From Alicyclobacillus suci (GTDB taxonomy: Bacteria; Bacillota; Bacilli; Alicyclobacillales; Alicyclobacillaceae): a stretch of 38,439 nucleotides of DNA. The stretch covers positions 1-38,439 of the forward strand of contig NZ_JAFMTW010000034.1 in NCBI RefSeq assembly GCF_017329615.1, in the 5' to 3' direction. A program made the position numbers and the translations under genes. Positions 23,861-32,336 of the stretch are shown one piece after another. Within the stretch, counting starts at the first letter, position 1. The number at the start of each line of letters is the position of its first letter. The notes under the pieces were generated by a model. That model was not told the origin of the DNA, ran no database searches, and saw only the letters and a list, made by a program, of their open reading frames with translations.

Positions 23861-24715
23861 TTGGCACAGCCGAGGATAATTTTAGACAACGTCTGCGTGG
23901 CTCGAGTAGGACGTGCTGACCGCCCGTTGCCTGTCCTCAATCACGTCTCCCTCGCTTTTGGCAAGCGAGAAATTGTAGCGCTCGTGGGCCACAATGGTGC
24001 CGGCAAGACGACGCTCGCCCGCACAATACTGGGTCTTTATCCACTGACAGAAGGATGTATTACATATGAAGGCACGCCCATCCGCGAATTGTCGCCAGGG
24101 AAGATTCAGATGGTCTTTCAACCACCGAGTGCCCAGTTAATTGGGCAGACCATTTTCGAGGAGCTGGCGCTCACTGCGCTACAGCGGAATTCCGCGATTA
24201 CGCGCGCCCAACTCGATGTGTTTGTGCAGCACTACGCAGACATGGTGCAGCTTACAGTGCCCATCGAAACAAGTGTCTACGAACTCTCTGGTGGACAACT
24301 ACAGCGCCTATGTATCGCCCAAGCGCTCGCCTCAGGTGCAAAAGTACTGCTGTTCGACGAATCATTTGCACCACTGGACGACGAGGCGCGCACCGCGTTG
24401 CGCAAGCAACTGCGCACACTCGCCGAGCGGCACGCGTTGACCATTGTCCTCATCACGCACGACATGGAGGACGTCCTCATCGCCGATAGAGTCGTCATCT
24501 TGGATGCCGGAGAAGTCCGGCTAGCCACCGACCCACAGACTTTCTTCTACGGCGAACACGGACAAACTCCGCGCTGCGCAACATGGGGATTCCGGCCACC
24601 CTATATCGTCGATGCCGCGTTAGCCGCCAACCATCGCTTCGGCCTGTCGATGAGGCCATTATCAGAAGAAGAACTTGTGGAGGAACTGCTTCATGTCTAT
24701 GCTCTTAGCCATTGA
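23861..24715 (+). CDS. ECF transporter ATPase (EcfA)
   Basis: The 284-residue protein has Walker A GHNGAGKTT, signature LSGGQLQRL, Walker B VLLFDESFAPLD and H-loop THD. The Q-loop is MVFQPPSAQ, the type seen in ECF ATPases. Its C-terminal tail after residue 230 is an ECF-type extension. The TTG start at 23861 is preferred because AGAGGGGG lies 8 bases before it; an ATG eight codons earlier lacks such a site. It overlaps the next gene by 23 bases. Confidence 0.88.
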   Translation: MAQPRIILDNVCVARVGRADRPLPVLNHVSLAFGKREIVALVGHNGAGKTTLARTILGLYPLTEGCITYEGTPIRELSPGKIQMVFQPPSAQLIGQTIFEELALTALQRNSAITRAQLDVFVQHYADMVQLTVPIETSVYELSGGQLQRLCIAQALASGAKVLLFDESFAPLDDEARTALRKQLRTLAERHALTIVLITHDMEDVLIADRVVILDAGEVRLATDPQTFFYGEHGQTPRCATWGFRPPYIVDAALAANHRFGLSMRPLSEEELVEELLHVYALSH

Positions 24716-26408
24716 CAACCTAACAGTCGGCACAGCGCCACAGCGGCGGCTTCACGGACTGACCGCCTGTGTCGACAAGGGTGAGTTTATCGTCGTTCTC
24801 GGCCACAATGGCGCGGGAAAGTCGACTTTGCTCGACGTCTTGGCAGGCGTAACGGTGCCCACGGAGGGCACCCTCACGTGGCAACGCGATGACAGCAAAA
24901 CGGCCCAAGCCAACAATGCACTCATAAATCGTGTCGGCTATCTCTTTCAATCTCCGGAAACCGGCCTTTTTGCTGGGACAGTCGCCGAAGAATTTGCCCT
25001 CACTTGGAGCATAACCCCTCGGCAAGTACACGCGCGCGCCGCAGAAGTACAATCACTCCTGCGCCGCGTCGGCTTGGACGCAATCGAACTGGACGACATC
25101 CCTGCCACTTGGAGTACGGGCATGCAACGGCGCATGGCCATCGCTTTAGTGCTTGCAGAGGATCCCCAAATCGTCCTCCTCGACGAGCCGTCTGCCGGAC
25201 TCGACGGATGGAGCCAACAACAGCTCCTACAGACGCTTCAACACATGCGTGACGAAGGTCGCACCGTCATTGTTGCGACACACGACACAGATGCATTCAT
25301 ATCGCTTGCCACCCGCGCGTGGATTCTCGCAGATGGAGCGCTCGTCTACGACGGAGCGCTCTCTGACCTTTACGCTCAACCTGAGCGCTTGGTCACACAC
25401 CGACTCGGTCTCCCCCCGTCACTGCGCTTGCAGGTTCGCCTTGTGCGAGTGGGCCTCCTCGATGCTCCCGCCGTGCGCGATGCGAACACATTGGTTGAAT
25501 CTCTGGGACCACATCACAAGCCAATCGACGAAGCGACAGGCGCGACAAATCCAACAACTGAGATACCAGATAACTCAATTACAAAGACAAATGAACATGC
25601 GGGCACAGTACTATCCAGTCACGCCTCAGTCTCTCTGGGGTACAGCCAGAAGCCTCACGGACGTTTAAAGATCGATAGCCGCTCCCGCTGGATCACGGTT
25701 TCACTGGTCACCGTTGCAATCGCGCTGGTCCACACCCCCCTAGGCATCGTACTAGGGCTTTGTGGCACCGTTGCACTGCTCATCGCCTTTGGCGCGAGTT
25801 GGCGTCGCGTTGCAAAGTGGAGTATCGTGTGGGGCCTGTTTGCGCTGTTCACAACAGCGATTGGGGCAACCCGTGTTGGCCCGCCGTTTCACCCCACCGC
25901 CCATGATGCATTTTCCTTTGTTACCGCTGGTCACGCCCTAGTCTCCATCCTGCCATACTGGTGTTTCCTGCAGTCAAGCCAACTGCTCGTAACGGGTACA
26001 ACGGCTCTCGAAGTCCAAGCGATGCTTGAGTGGATATTGCGCTTCCTGCACCTCCCTGCCCAATTCCGCCACCTCGCCAGCCTGACAGGTGGCATAGTGT
26101 ACCGTTTCCTACCAGCGGTGTCACAACTCTATCAGGTGCAACTTCGCGCCTATCGCGTGCGCACACTCGCCACCCGCAAACGGCGTTTTGCGTCGTTGCG
26201 CCTGACACACGTCCTCGCACCACTGGTCATCCGCTTGATTCGCTATGGCGAAACGACGCACGATGCGCTAATGGCGCGCAATCTATTCACCCATCCCATT
26301 CCATCCGCGCAGCTCTTACCTGAGAAATTGCGGCTGCGGGACTGGATGGTTGCACTGATTGGATTCGCGTTTGCGACGGCCGTTGTAGGAATACAATGGT
26401 TCGTTTAG
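24693..26408 (+). CDS. Fused ECF ATPase and EcfT transmembrane protein
   Basis: The 571-residue protein has an N-terminal ABC ATPase (about 1-230) with Walker A GHNGAGKST, signature-like STGMQRRM, Walker B IVLLDEPSAGLD and H-loop THD. A hydrophilic linker (about 230-330, rich in Thr, Asn and His) follows, then an EcfT-like domain (about 330-571) with several helices and basic coupling motifs AYRVRTLATRKR and DALMARNL. EcfA and EcfT are usually separate. The signature is altered from LSGG to STGM. It overlaps the upstream ATPase gene, so the two would form a heterodimer with BioY. The ATG at 24693 has GGAGG nearby. Confidence 0.87.
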   Translation: MSMLLAIDNLTVGTAPQRRLHGLTACVDKGEFIVVLGHNGAGKSTLLDVLAGVTVPTEGTLTWQRDDSKTAQANNALINRVGYLFQSPETGLFAGTVAEEFALTWSITPRQVHARAAEVQSLLRRVGLDAIELDDIPATWSTGMQRRMAIALVLAEDPQIVLLDEPSAGLDGWSQQQLLQTLQHMRDEGRTVIVATHDTDAFISLATRAWILADGALVYDGALSDLYAQPERLVTHRLGLPPSLRLQVRLVRVGLLDAPAVRDANTLVESLGPHHKPIDEATGATNPTTEIPDNSITKTNEHAGTVLSSHASVSLGYSQKPHGRLKIDSRSRWITVSLVTVAIALVHTPLGIVLGLCGTVALLIAFGASWRRVAKWSIVWGLFALFTTAIGATRVGPPFHPTAHDAFSFVTAGHALVSILPYWCFLQSSQLLVTGTTALEVQAMLEWILRFLHLPAQFRHLASLTGGIVYRFLPAVSQLYQVQLRAYRVRTLATRKRRFASLRLTHVLAPLVIRLIRYGETTHDALMARNLFTHPIPSAQLLPEKLRLRDWMVALIGFAFATAVVGIQWFV

Positions 26409-26644
26409 GATTTGATTCTTGAGGAAACGCAGTGATGTGGTAATATTAAGTAAGAGTGGTGAATCATGTTGTGCAAGGAGGAAAGCAAAGCAACCTTTTG
26501 TAGACATGCGATGGGTATAAATAATGGGCAATGGCGCAGCATTAGTCAACATCAGCTTGGGCGAGTGCGACCACGGGGACGTTCGCACTAAGGTCCAGAG
26601 GTGTCCATTTCCTTCTCATTCAATCTTACAACATCGCAAATCAC
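26409..26644. other. Intergenic region before the XRE-TPR gene
   Basis: No supported gene. It contains a good ribosome-binding-like AAGGAGG near 26475 without a matching start codon, and a TATAAAT near 26514 that may be a -10. No clear -35 is present. Confidence 0.4.
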
Positions 26645-26656
26645 TCACGCACGTGA
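26645..26656. promoter_or_regulatory. Palindrome TCACG-CA-CGTGA upstream of the XRE-TPR gene
   Basis: Two 5-base arms with a 2-base centre, 24 bases before the start codon and just before the ribosome binding site. The same TCACG-NN-CGTGA occurs at 28065-28076 after the small ORF. A candidate operator of the regulator. Confidence 0.55.
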
Positions 26657-26679
26657 CTATTTGCATAAGGAGATTGAAG

Positions 26680-27870
26680 ATGATAGGCAGCAAAATTAAA
26701 CGTCTCCGCATTGCAAAGGGATTGACACAGCAACAATTGATTGATGGTCTGTTTGACCGGTCGTATTTGAGCAATATCGAGCGCGGTAAAATCATACCAC
26801 CTGTCGAGACACTCGCGCTTCTCGCAACGCGTTTGGAAGTTCCACTCAGCCAACTCACAGATTATATGGAAGTGATTTCAAAAGTCAGTGAGATGCTCGA
26901 TAACGTGCGCAAGACAAAAGACATTCAACTGGTTCGTAAAGCATTTACGCTGTGCGTGCGTGTCGAAGCAATTGAATCCATGATAGAATGCGTGCTGGAA
27001 TGGTCCAGGATTCAATTGCCGAATTTGAATCAACACGTTGAACTCTTAGAAGCAATCAATCACACCATCTTTTTAATGGGGACGCTGGACGAAGAGTTTC
27101 CCCAAAATGTCGATCTGCTGCTCTGCAGAGCCAATACGTATTTTTACCTAGGAATGTTAGATCAGGCTATTTTAGCATACAAAGGCCTGGAACAACGCGA
27201 CTTGCCCAACGAATTGCTGGGACGAATTAAAATCAGCCTGGGCAGTACCTTAATTCGGACGCTCAATTACAAGGCTGCGTACGAGAAACTGCAAGAGGCG
27301 CTTGAACTAGCCGACTTGCCCGAAGCACTGCGGGCCCGCGCACATCAAGGGCTAGGCGTGTGTTGCCGATATCTTGGACAATGGTCGGCTGCCGAGCATT
27401 ATTCAATGCTTGCTGGTAAGTATTTTTTGCACAAGGATTTCAATCGGTATATACACATTCAGCACGGGCTTGGTATACTTTGGCTGGACAAACTTGATTT
27501 CGACAAGGCAGCCAAGTATTTCGCCGAGGCCCAAGAGTATTATCGAGCGAATCACATGATGCTGCCAGAAGCCCAATTGTGCGAAGAGTTTGTTCGGGCC
27601 GAATTTTACAAGGGGCGCTTTGAAGAGGCTAATGCATTTTGCAATCGCGGATTGCAATTGCTCAAAGGGCTCGACGCTGCATTGGCTGGGAAGTTCTTCT
27701 TGTGGAAGAGCAGGATTTATCTGATTCTACAAGAACCATCGCGCGAAGAAGACGCATGGCAAGCTGCAAAAGGATTACTAGGGCCGCAATTAAAGACGAC
27801 CATCGATACGATGGATCCGAATATGCCAAAAGAGATAAAACAGAACTTTTACAAAAAAATCGGGGAATAG
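26680..27870 (+). CDS. XRE-family regulator with TPR repeats (RNPP-like)
   Basis: The 396-residue protein begins with a helix-turn-helix (IKRLRIAKGLTQQQL then RSYLSNIERGKIIPP, about residues 5-45) followed by about 330 residues of TPR-type helical repeats (for example GMLDQAILAYKGLEQ and RAHQGLGVCCRYLGQW). This HTH-TPR layout is that of PlcR, NprR and AimR regulators, which are switched by short secreted peptides; length fits NprR-like members. The ATG at 26680 has AAGGAG six bases before it. It is followed within 47 bases by a small ORF and is flanked by two matching palindromes. Whether a peptide ligand exists is unproven. Confidence 0.85.
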   Translation: MIGSKIKRLRIAKGLTQQQLIDGLFDRSYLSNIERGKIIPPVETLALLATRLEVPLSQLTDYMEVISKVSEMLDNVRKTKDIQLVRKAFTLCVRVEAIESMIECVLEWSRIQLPNLNQHVELLEAINHTIFLMGTLDEEFPQNVDLLLCRANTYFYLGMLDQAILAYKGLEQRDLPNELLGRIKISLGSTLIRTLNYKAAYEKLQEALELADLPEALRARAHQGLGVCCRYLGQWSAAEHYSMLAGKYFLHKDFNRYIHIQHGLGILWLDKLDFDKAAKYFAEAQEYYRANHMMLPEAQLCEEFVRAEFYKGRFEEANAFCNRGLQLLKGLDAALAGKFFLWKSRIYLILQEPSREEDAWQAAKGLLGPQLKTTIDTMDPNMPKEIKQNFYKKIGE

Positions 27871-27917
27871 GTACTTTGTGGAACGTCTACCGATGGACGG
27901 CAAAACGAGGCCTATAG

Positions 27918-28064
27918 ATGAGAGATAACCAAAGCCTAAAGACAAACAATAGAAAAATACCACCGAATGACGGAATCCCTACAGGTAAATTCCATACATT
28001 TGGTGGTCGACCGGGGTTTGAGTCAAAGCCTTTGACTACCTCCATCATAACGCGTTTGGTTTAG
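27918..28064 (+). CDS. Small 48-residue protein downstream of the XRE-TPR gene
   Basis: Frame MRDNQSLKTNNRKIPPNDG... ends with ...FESKPLTTSIITRLV. GAGG lies 8 bases before the ATG, a strong site for so short a frame. The protein is hydrophilic, Asn/Pro/Gly-rich, with a central TFGGRPGF; it has no signal peptide, unlike known Phr, NprX or PapR precursors. Position right after an HTH-TPR regulator is typical of peptide-ligand genes. The stop codon touches the second palindrome (28065-28076). It could be a leaderless signalling peptide, a co-regulator or a chance ORF. Confidence 0.4.
   Translation: MRDNQSLKTNNRKIPPNDGIPTGKFHTFGGRPGFESKPLTTSIITRLV
27959..28007 (-). terminator. Hairpin, possible minus-strand terminator
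   Basis: ACCACCGAATG pairs with CATTTGGTGGT (one G-T pair), with an inner GGAAT/ATTCC helix. On the minus strand it is followed by TATTTTTC. It lies inside the small ORF and about 270 bases past the quinone oxidoreductase, so the role is unclear. Confidence 0.4.
28021..28037. repeat. Small inverted repeat
   Basis: AGTCAAAG-C-CTTTGACT, perfect 8-base arms around one central base, inside the end of the small ORF. Possible protein-binding site. Confidence 0.45.
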
Positions 28065-28076
28065 TCACGCGCGTGA
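28065..28076. promoter_or_regulatory. Second TCACG-NN-CGTGA palindrome
   Basis: TCACGCGCGTGA directly follows the stop of the small ORF. Matches the upstream copy at 26645-26656 apart from one centre base. Confidence 0.5.
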
Positions 28077-28279
28077 CAGATTTCAAGTCGACCCTACGAA
28101 GCCTCATCACGATGTGCAACCTTCTTTGTTTAGATGGTAAACTTAGCCCCAGTCAATCGCTCACTTAGCGCCCAGAGGCGTGCCGCGAAGTCGGCAATAT
28201 CGACGTCTTCGCGGCACACGCCCCCATATCGTTTACATTTAGCTAGGGGACTTACCGCACACCAGGCGCCCGCGTCGAT
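28077..28279. other. Gene-free spacer with GC-rich hairpin
   Basis: Apart from the hairpin at 28177-28222, no gene or promoter was recognised on either strand. Confidence 0.5.
28177..28222. repeat. GC-rich stem-loop
   Basis: TGCCGCGAAG pairs with CTTCGCGGCA, 10 perfect pairs, extended by GGCG/CGCC with a 2-base bulge. No T run follows on either strand. It lies between the small ORF and the quinone oxidoreductase stop. Confidence 0.6.
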
Positions 28280-29266
28280 TTAGTCAGCGATACTCAGGAC
28301 GATTTTCCCGATATTTTTGTTTTCCTCCATGTATCTGTGTGCATCCTGCACTTCGCGCCAGTCAAACACCGAGTCGATAACCGGAGCGATTTCACCGCGT
28401 TCGAGTGCATCCCCCGCGAATGTCTGAAAGGCCTGGGATAATTCGATTTTGGTCGCGAGCGAGCGAGATCGGAGGGCGGTTCCAATGACCTGCAACCGGC
28501 GTGCCAAAAGGGTACCCAGATTGACGTTTTGGACTTCCGTGCCCCCCATTGTCCCAATGAGCAGCAAGCGGCCATCGACCGCAAGCGCCCGAATATTATC
28601 TTCAAAGTAGGACGCGCCAATAAAGTCGAGAATGATATCGGCCCCCCGGCCATCAGTCTGTTCTTCGACGAATGGCACAAACGACCCGTCGTGATAATTC
28701 CAGCCTGCTGACGCGCCAAGCGACATGCAACGCTCCAGTTTCACGGATGAGCCGGCCGTGACAATCGACGTCGCCCCAGCCAACCGAATCAACTGGATGG
28801 CTGACGTGCCGACACCGCTGGCCCCAGCATGGACGAGCACCGTGTCTCCCGGTGCCAGTTTGGCAAGGGAGAACAAATTTAAATAAGCGGTCAGAAAGGC
28901 TTCTGGAATCGCGGCGCCCTGCGCGAACGTAAGGCTATCCGGGAGCTTCATCAGCATCCCTGCGGGCACGGTCACATATTGTGCGTAGCCCCCACCGGGA
29001 AGTAGCGCGTAGACTCTGTCTCCGACTGCGACAGAGGTCACGCCTTCGCCCACCTGCGCGACTTCCCCGGCCATCTCGAGCCCGAGGATTTCTGAGGCTC
29101 CCTTCGGCGGTGGGTAAAACCCGCGCCGCTGCAATAAGTCGGCGCGATTGAGCGCCGTGGCCCGAACGCGAACCAACACTTCGCCGGCACCTGGCACAGG
29201 GGTTTCTATTTCGCCGATGTGCAGGACTTCGGGCCCCCCGAATTCGCGAATCAGTACAGCTTTCAT
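28280..29266 (-). CDS. NAD(P)H:quinone oxidoreductase, zinc-free MDR family
   Basis: The 328-residue protein (MKAVLIREFGGPEVL) is of the quinone-oxidoreductase/PIG3 branch of medium-chain dehydrogenases. It has the NRADLLQRRGFYPPP motif after the catalytic-domain start and the NADPH motif HAGASGVGTSAIQL. The zinc-ligand cysteines of alcohol dehydrogenases are absent. The enzyme reduces quinones or enones with NADPH in the cytoplasm. AGGAGG lies 7 bases before the ATG; the frame extends 17 codons further up without a site. It follows the cysH gene after a terminator and is probably its own unit. Confidence 0.9.
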   Translation of the reverse strand: MKAVLIREFGGPEVLHIGEIETPVPGAGEVLVRVRATALNRADLLQRRGFYPPPKGASEILGLEMAGEVAQVGEGVTSVAVGDRVYALLPGGGYAQYVTVPAGMLMKLPDSLTFAQGAAIPEAFLTAYLNLFSLAKLAPGDTVLVHAGASGVGTSAIQLIRLAGATSIVTAGSSVKLERCMSLGASAGWNYHDGSFVPFVEEQTDGRGADIILDFIGASYFEDNIRALAVDGRLLLIGTMGGTEVQNVNLGTLLARRLQVIGTALRSRSLATKIELSQAFQTFAGDALERGEIAPVIDSVFDWREVQDAHRYMEENKNIGKIVLSIAD

Positions 29267-29332
29267 GATGCATCCTCCTGACCGTGCAAAACGTATGTAT
29301 TGCTTGTAGTTTAACATCTTTTTCTAGTAAAC

Positions 29333-29370
29333 AAAAAGGGCGGCCCTGTCCAACTTGAACAGGTGCCACC
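29333..29370 (-). terminator. Terminator of cysH
   Basis: On the minus strand GGTGGC pairs with GCCGCC and an inner CCTGTTC pairs with GGACAGG, followed by CTTTTTG. It begins 14 bases after the cysH stop codon. Confidence 0.8.
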
Positions 29371-29383
29371 GCGTGTAAACAGG

Positions 29384-30082
29384 TCAACGATGGAGGCCGC
29401 ACTCCGTCTTCGCAAATCCGGCCCAACGGCCGCTGCGCGGGTCCTCACCCGGCTTCACAGGGCGTGTGCAGTGGACGCAACCGATACTCGGGTATCCCTG
29501 TGCGTGAAGGGCGTTGTAGGGGACGTCGTGATCGTCAATATAGCGCCACACATCCTCATCTGTCCACAAAATCAGCGGATTTACTTTTACCAAGTGAAAC
29601 TTTTTATCGGCTTCAAACGCTTGAGCGTGGGCGCGGGTCGGGGCCTGATCACGCCGGATACCCGTCATCCAGCCGTCATACGCTTGCAGATGCCGCTTCA
29701 ATGGTTCCACCTTGCGGATGTTACAGCACTGGTTCGGATCACGCTGCCACAACTCCTCCCCATACTGCCTGGCCTGTTCCGTCAGCGTGAGCTTCGGTTC
29801 GACCCGCGTCAAATCGGTCAGTTGATAATGCTTTTTCGCGGCTTTGATAAGCGCATAAGTCTCCTTGAAGAGAACGTGCGTATCTAAGTAGAATACGTTG
29901 ACACGAGCGTTCATGCGCGCCAGCATATCCAGAATCACCATATCCTCCGCCCCAAAACTACAAGCGAATGTGACACGCGGTAGGCGCTCCAATGCGACCT
30001 TTAGGATTTCCTGGGGTGCTGACGTCTCATGCCTCGCTGCAAGCGTCTGAATCGTATTCTCATCCAGCACTAAGCTATTCAA
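29384..30082 (-). CDS. cysH: Phosphoadenylyl/adenylyl-sulfate reductase (CysH)
   Basis: The protein of about 232 residues has the PAPS/APS-reductase P-loop-like motif FACSFGAEDMVILDM, then NQCCNIRKVEPL and GCVHCTRP. The CC...CxxC set binds a [4Fe-4S] cluster and is diagnostic of APS reductases; ECGLHR at the C-terminus carries the catalytic cysteine. It reduces activated sulfate to sulfite for cysteine synthesis. The TTG start at 30082 is preferred (GAGGTG about 9 bases upstream, length like Bacillus CysH); the frame remains open to 30205 with cysteine-rich residues that look non-coding. Other sulfate-assimilation genes are absent here. Confidence 0.9.
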   Translation of the reverse strand: MNSLVLDENTIQTLAARHETSAPQEILKVALERLPRVTFACSFGAEDMVILDMLARMNARVNVFYLDTHVLFKETYALIKAAKKHYQLTDLTRVEPKLTLTEQARQYGEELWQRDPNQCCNIRKVEPLKRHLQAYDGWMTGIRRDQAPTRAHAQAFEADKKFHLVKVNPLILWTDEDVWRYIDDHDVPYNALHAQGYPSIGCVHCTRPVKPGEDPRSGRWAGFAKTECGLHR

Positions 30083-30285
30083 ATCAGATAGCACCTCGAT
30101 CTCAATAAAAATATCGGCGGCTGGACAGACGAAAGCCGCGGATTGGCACAGCGCGCGACATCGCCACCGATGTCGGCCGTTCGAAACATAGGTATTCCGC
30201 GTCATCCGAGACTGTGCGGTGCTTCAAGGCGCCCGCACATGCCTGTTGAAAAATCGTCAGTCGCCGTTACACTTGAGATAAACGA

Positions 30286-30304
30286 GAAGACGGCGCAGCC
30301 GCCT
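30286..30304 (-). terminator. Possible terminator of purN
   Basis: AAGACGGC pairs with GCCGCCTT (one mismatch) around a 3-base loop, just after the purN stop codon. The T run is weak. Confidence 0.35.
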
Positions 30305-30312
30305 TGCGCTAG

Positions 30313-30900
30313 TTAAGGCGCTTGAATCAACTGCTGAAGGACTTGGATGTACAACTCGCCCTCTGTCGCAGCCACGCGCATGCGCAAGCTGTCTGGCGTA
30401 TCGCTTGGCAGGACGGGAACGCGCGTTTGGGCGAGGATGCGGCCGTTATCATACAGTTCGTCGACCAGATGAACAGTGGCGCCCGTTTCCGTCGCACCGG
30501 ATTCCAGGACGGCGGTATGAACGCGCATGCCGTACATCCCCGGTCCGCCAAACGCTGGCAAAAGACTCGGGTGGACGTTGAGAATGCGCTGTGGAAACTG
30601 CTCCAGCGTACGCTTGCCAATTCGCTTCATATACCCGGAGAGAACGACGTAGTCCACTTGGTGCGCCTGTAACACCCGGACAATTTCACCGTCAACCGCC
30701 GCGTCGCCGCCACAGCGTTTGGCATTCAAACAAAAAGCGGGGATGCCTGCCTGTTTCGCGGCGCTCAGCGCACCTGCGTCCGGATTATTACTGATGGCCA
30801 CCGCCGCCTCTGCAGCCAGCCGCCCAGTGTCAATCGCGCGCAGGATGGCCTGCATGCTGGAACCATTGTACGATGCAAGAAAACCCAGTCTCATAGTCAC
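30313..30900 (-). CDS. purN: Phosphoribosylglycinamide formyltransferase (PurN)
   Basis: The 195-residue protein has the GART motifs: N-terminal LGFLASYNGSSMQAIL, ISNNPDAG and the catalytic ILNVHPSLLPAF (Asn and His) with the later acidic DELYDNG (Asp). It transfers a formyl group from 10-formyl-tetrahydrofolate to glycinamide ribonucleotide in purine synthesis. The GTG at 30900 is used because AGGAG precedes it by about 10 bases. Unusually it is not in a purine operon here: the neighbours are cysH and an aminotransferase. Confidence 0.94.
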   Translation of the reverse strand: MTMRLGFLASYNGSSMQAILRAIDTGRLAAEAAVAISNNPDAGALSAAKQAGIPAFCLNAKRCGGDAAVDGEIVRVLQAHQVDYVVLSGYMKRIGKRTLEQFPQRILNVHPSLLPAFGGPGMYGMRVHTAVLESGATETGATVHLVDELYDNGRILAQTRVPVLPSDTPDSLRMRVAATEGELYIQVLQQLIQAP

Positions 30901-31029
30901 GGTGATTACACTCCTGTAATTGCCTCTATGATCATTTGAACCGCCTACGGTAAAATCGACGAAACAAGAAAAGTCTGCCGGGGTTTACTCAATCTTTCTG
31001 ACACCACTATACCATGGGGAGTGCTGCAC

Positions 31030-32193
31030 ATGATTCAACCATCTCAACGGCTCAACCAACTAGACGAAGGCGTCTTTCAGGAACTGGCGCTAGAAAAGCG
31101 AAAACTCTTGGCCAGCGGCAAAGACGTCATTGACTTGAGCGTGGGCAGCCCGGATCTCCCCCCACCGCCACACGCCATGAAAGCGCTCGTCGAGAGCGCC
31201 TCTGCAAAGACGTCCTACGGATACACGATTACCGGTCTGCCTGAGTTCAACCAAGCAGTTGCCCATTTCTATGCTCGCTATGGCGTCGTCCTCGATGCCG
31301 AGCGAGAAGTCTTGCAACTGCAAGGTTCGCAGGATGGCCTCGCCCACCTCGCGCTGGCGCTCGTGAACCCCGGCGATACGGTGCTGTTGCCAGACCCAGG
31401 TTACCCGATTTACGAAGGCAGCGTCCGCTTGGGTGGCGGTATCCCATACCCCATCCCAATCGACGCAAAGACGCTCCATCCAAATTTCGATCTCGTCCCA
31501 CAAGACGTCCTCGAACGCGCCAAGCTCATGATTCTTAACTACCCAAGCAACCCGACCGCGGGTATCGCCACTGTCGAGATGTTCGAGCAGGTCATCTCCG
31601 TCGCGCGGCAGTACGACATTTTCATCGCCCACGATTTCGCATACTCTGAATTGATTTTCGACAATCAGCCGGCCATCAGCATCCTGTCCCTGCCAGGGGC
31701 GAAGGAAGTGGCCGTCGAATTCAATTCGCTCTCCAAGACGTTCAACATGGCTGGCTGCCGAATCGGTTACTTGGTCGGAAACGCCGAGGTCATCGGCCAC
31801 TTGCGCAAACTAAAGTCACATATCGACTTTGGTATCTTCCTGCCCATCCAGCGCGCTGCCATCGCGGCCTTGACCACAGAGTGGGACGGTCTCGCCCCGC
31901 AGCGGGCCGAATACATGCGGCGACGTGATGCGCTGTGTTTTGCGCTGTCGCGCCATGGCTGGGAGATCCGCAAGCCATCTGCCACGATGTTCGTCTGGGC
32001 GCAAACACCAAGCGGTCAGACGTCCTATTCGTTCGCACTCGACCTCATTCGTCACGCGGGCGTCGCCGTCACCCCTGGCTCGGCCTTCGGCCCCAATGGG
32101 GAACACCACATCCGCATGGCCATCGTGCACGCTCCAGAGGTTCTCGAGGAAGCGGCGAATCGAATTGGGGCATACTTGGCCATCCACGCCTGA
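31030..32193 (+). CDS. Aminotransferase class I/II (LL-diaminopimelate aminotransferase-like)
   Basis: The 387-residue PLP enzyme has the lysine region NSLSKTFNMAGCRIGYL and the earlier YPSNPTAGI and HDFAYSEL motifs. Overall it resembles LL-diaminopimelate or aspartate-type aminotransferases of fold type I. Substrate is not certain. The ATG at 31030 is preferred, with GGGGAG 8 bases upstream; a GTG three codons earlier overlaps that site. It is divergent from purN. Confidence 0.88.
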   Translation: MIQPSQRLNQLDEGVFQELALEKRKLLASGKDVIDLSVGSPDLPPPPHAMKALVESASAKTSYGYTITGLPEFNQAVAHFYARYGVVLDAEREVLQLQGSQDGLAHLALALVNPGDTVLLPDPGYPIYEGSVRLGGGIPYPIPIDAKTLHPNFDLVPQDVLERAKLMILNYPSNPTAGIATVEMFEQVISVARQYDIFIAHDFAYSELIFDNQPAISILSLPGAKEVAVEFNSLSKTFNMAGCRIGYLVGNAEVIGHLRKLKSHIDFGIFLPIQRAAIAALTTEWDGLAPQRAEYMRRRDALCFALSRHGWEIRKPSATMFVWAQTPSGQTSYSFALDLIRHAGVAVTPGSAFGPNGEHHIRMAIVHAPEVLEEAANRIGAYLAIHA

Positions 32194-32259
32194 GCTAAGC
32201 ACTCGTAGCCTGCAGGGCGTGCCACCCTCCACGACAGCCACCTGGCTCCCCCAAACGCA

Positions 32260-32285
32260 CCATAGGGCCCAGAAGGGCCCTATGG
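32260..32285. terminator. Hairpin between converging genes
   Basis: CCATAGGGCCC pairs perfectly with GGGCCCTATGG around AGAA. No T run follows, but the 11-base-pair stem lies between the aminotransferase and MFS stops and is a candidate bidirectional terminator. Confidence 0.6.
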
Positions 32286-32336
32286 CTTGGATATTCGATA
32301 AACTCCCTGATTCTCACAACCACGGATGTAAAATCT

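Noticed and set aside
27918..28064. Reading the SKPLTTS stretch as an NprX-like mature peptide
   Set aside because: The similarity is three residues and the precursor lacks a signal peptide; retained only as a hint within the finding.
30083..30205. N-terminal extension of CysH
   Set aside because: The extra residues are cysteine- and tryptophan-rich with no family similarity, and a TTG with a spaced site gives the usual length.
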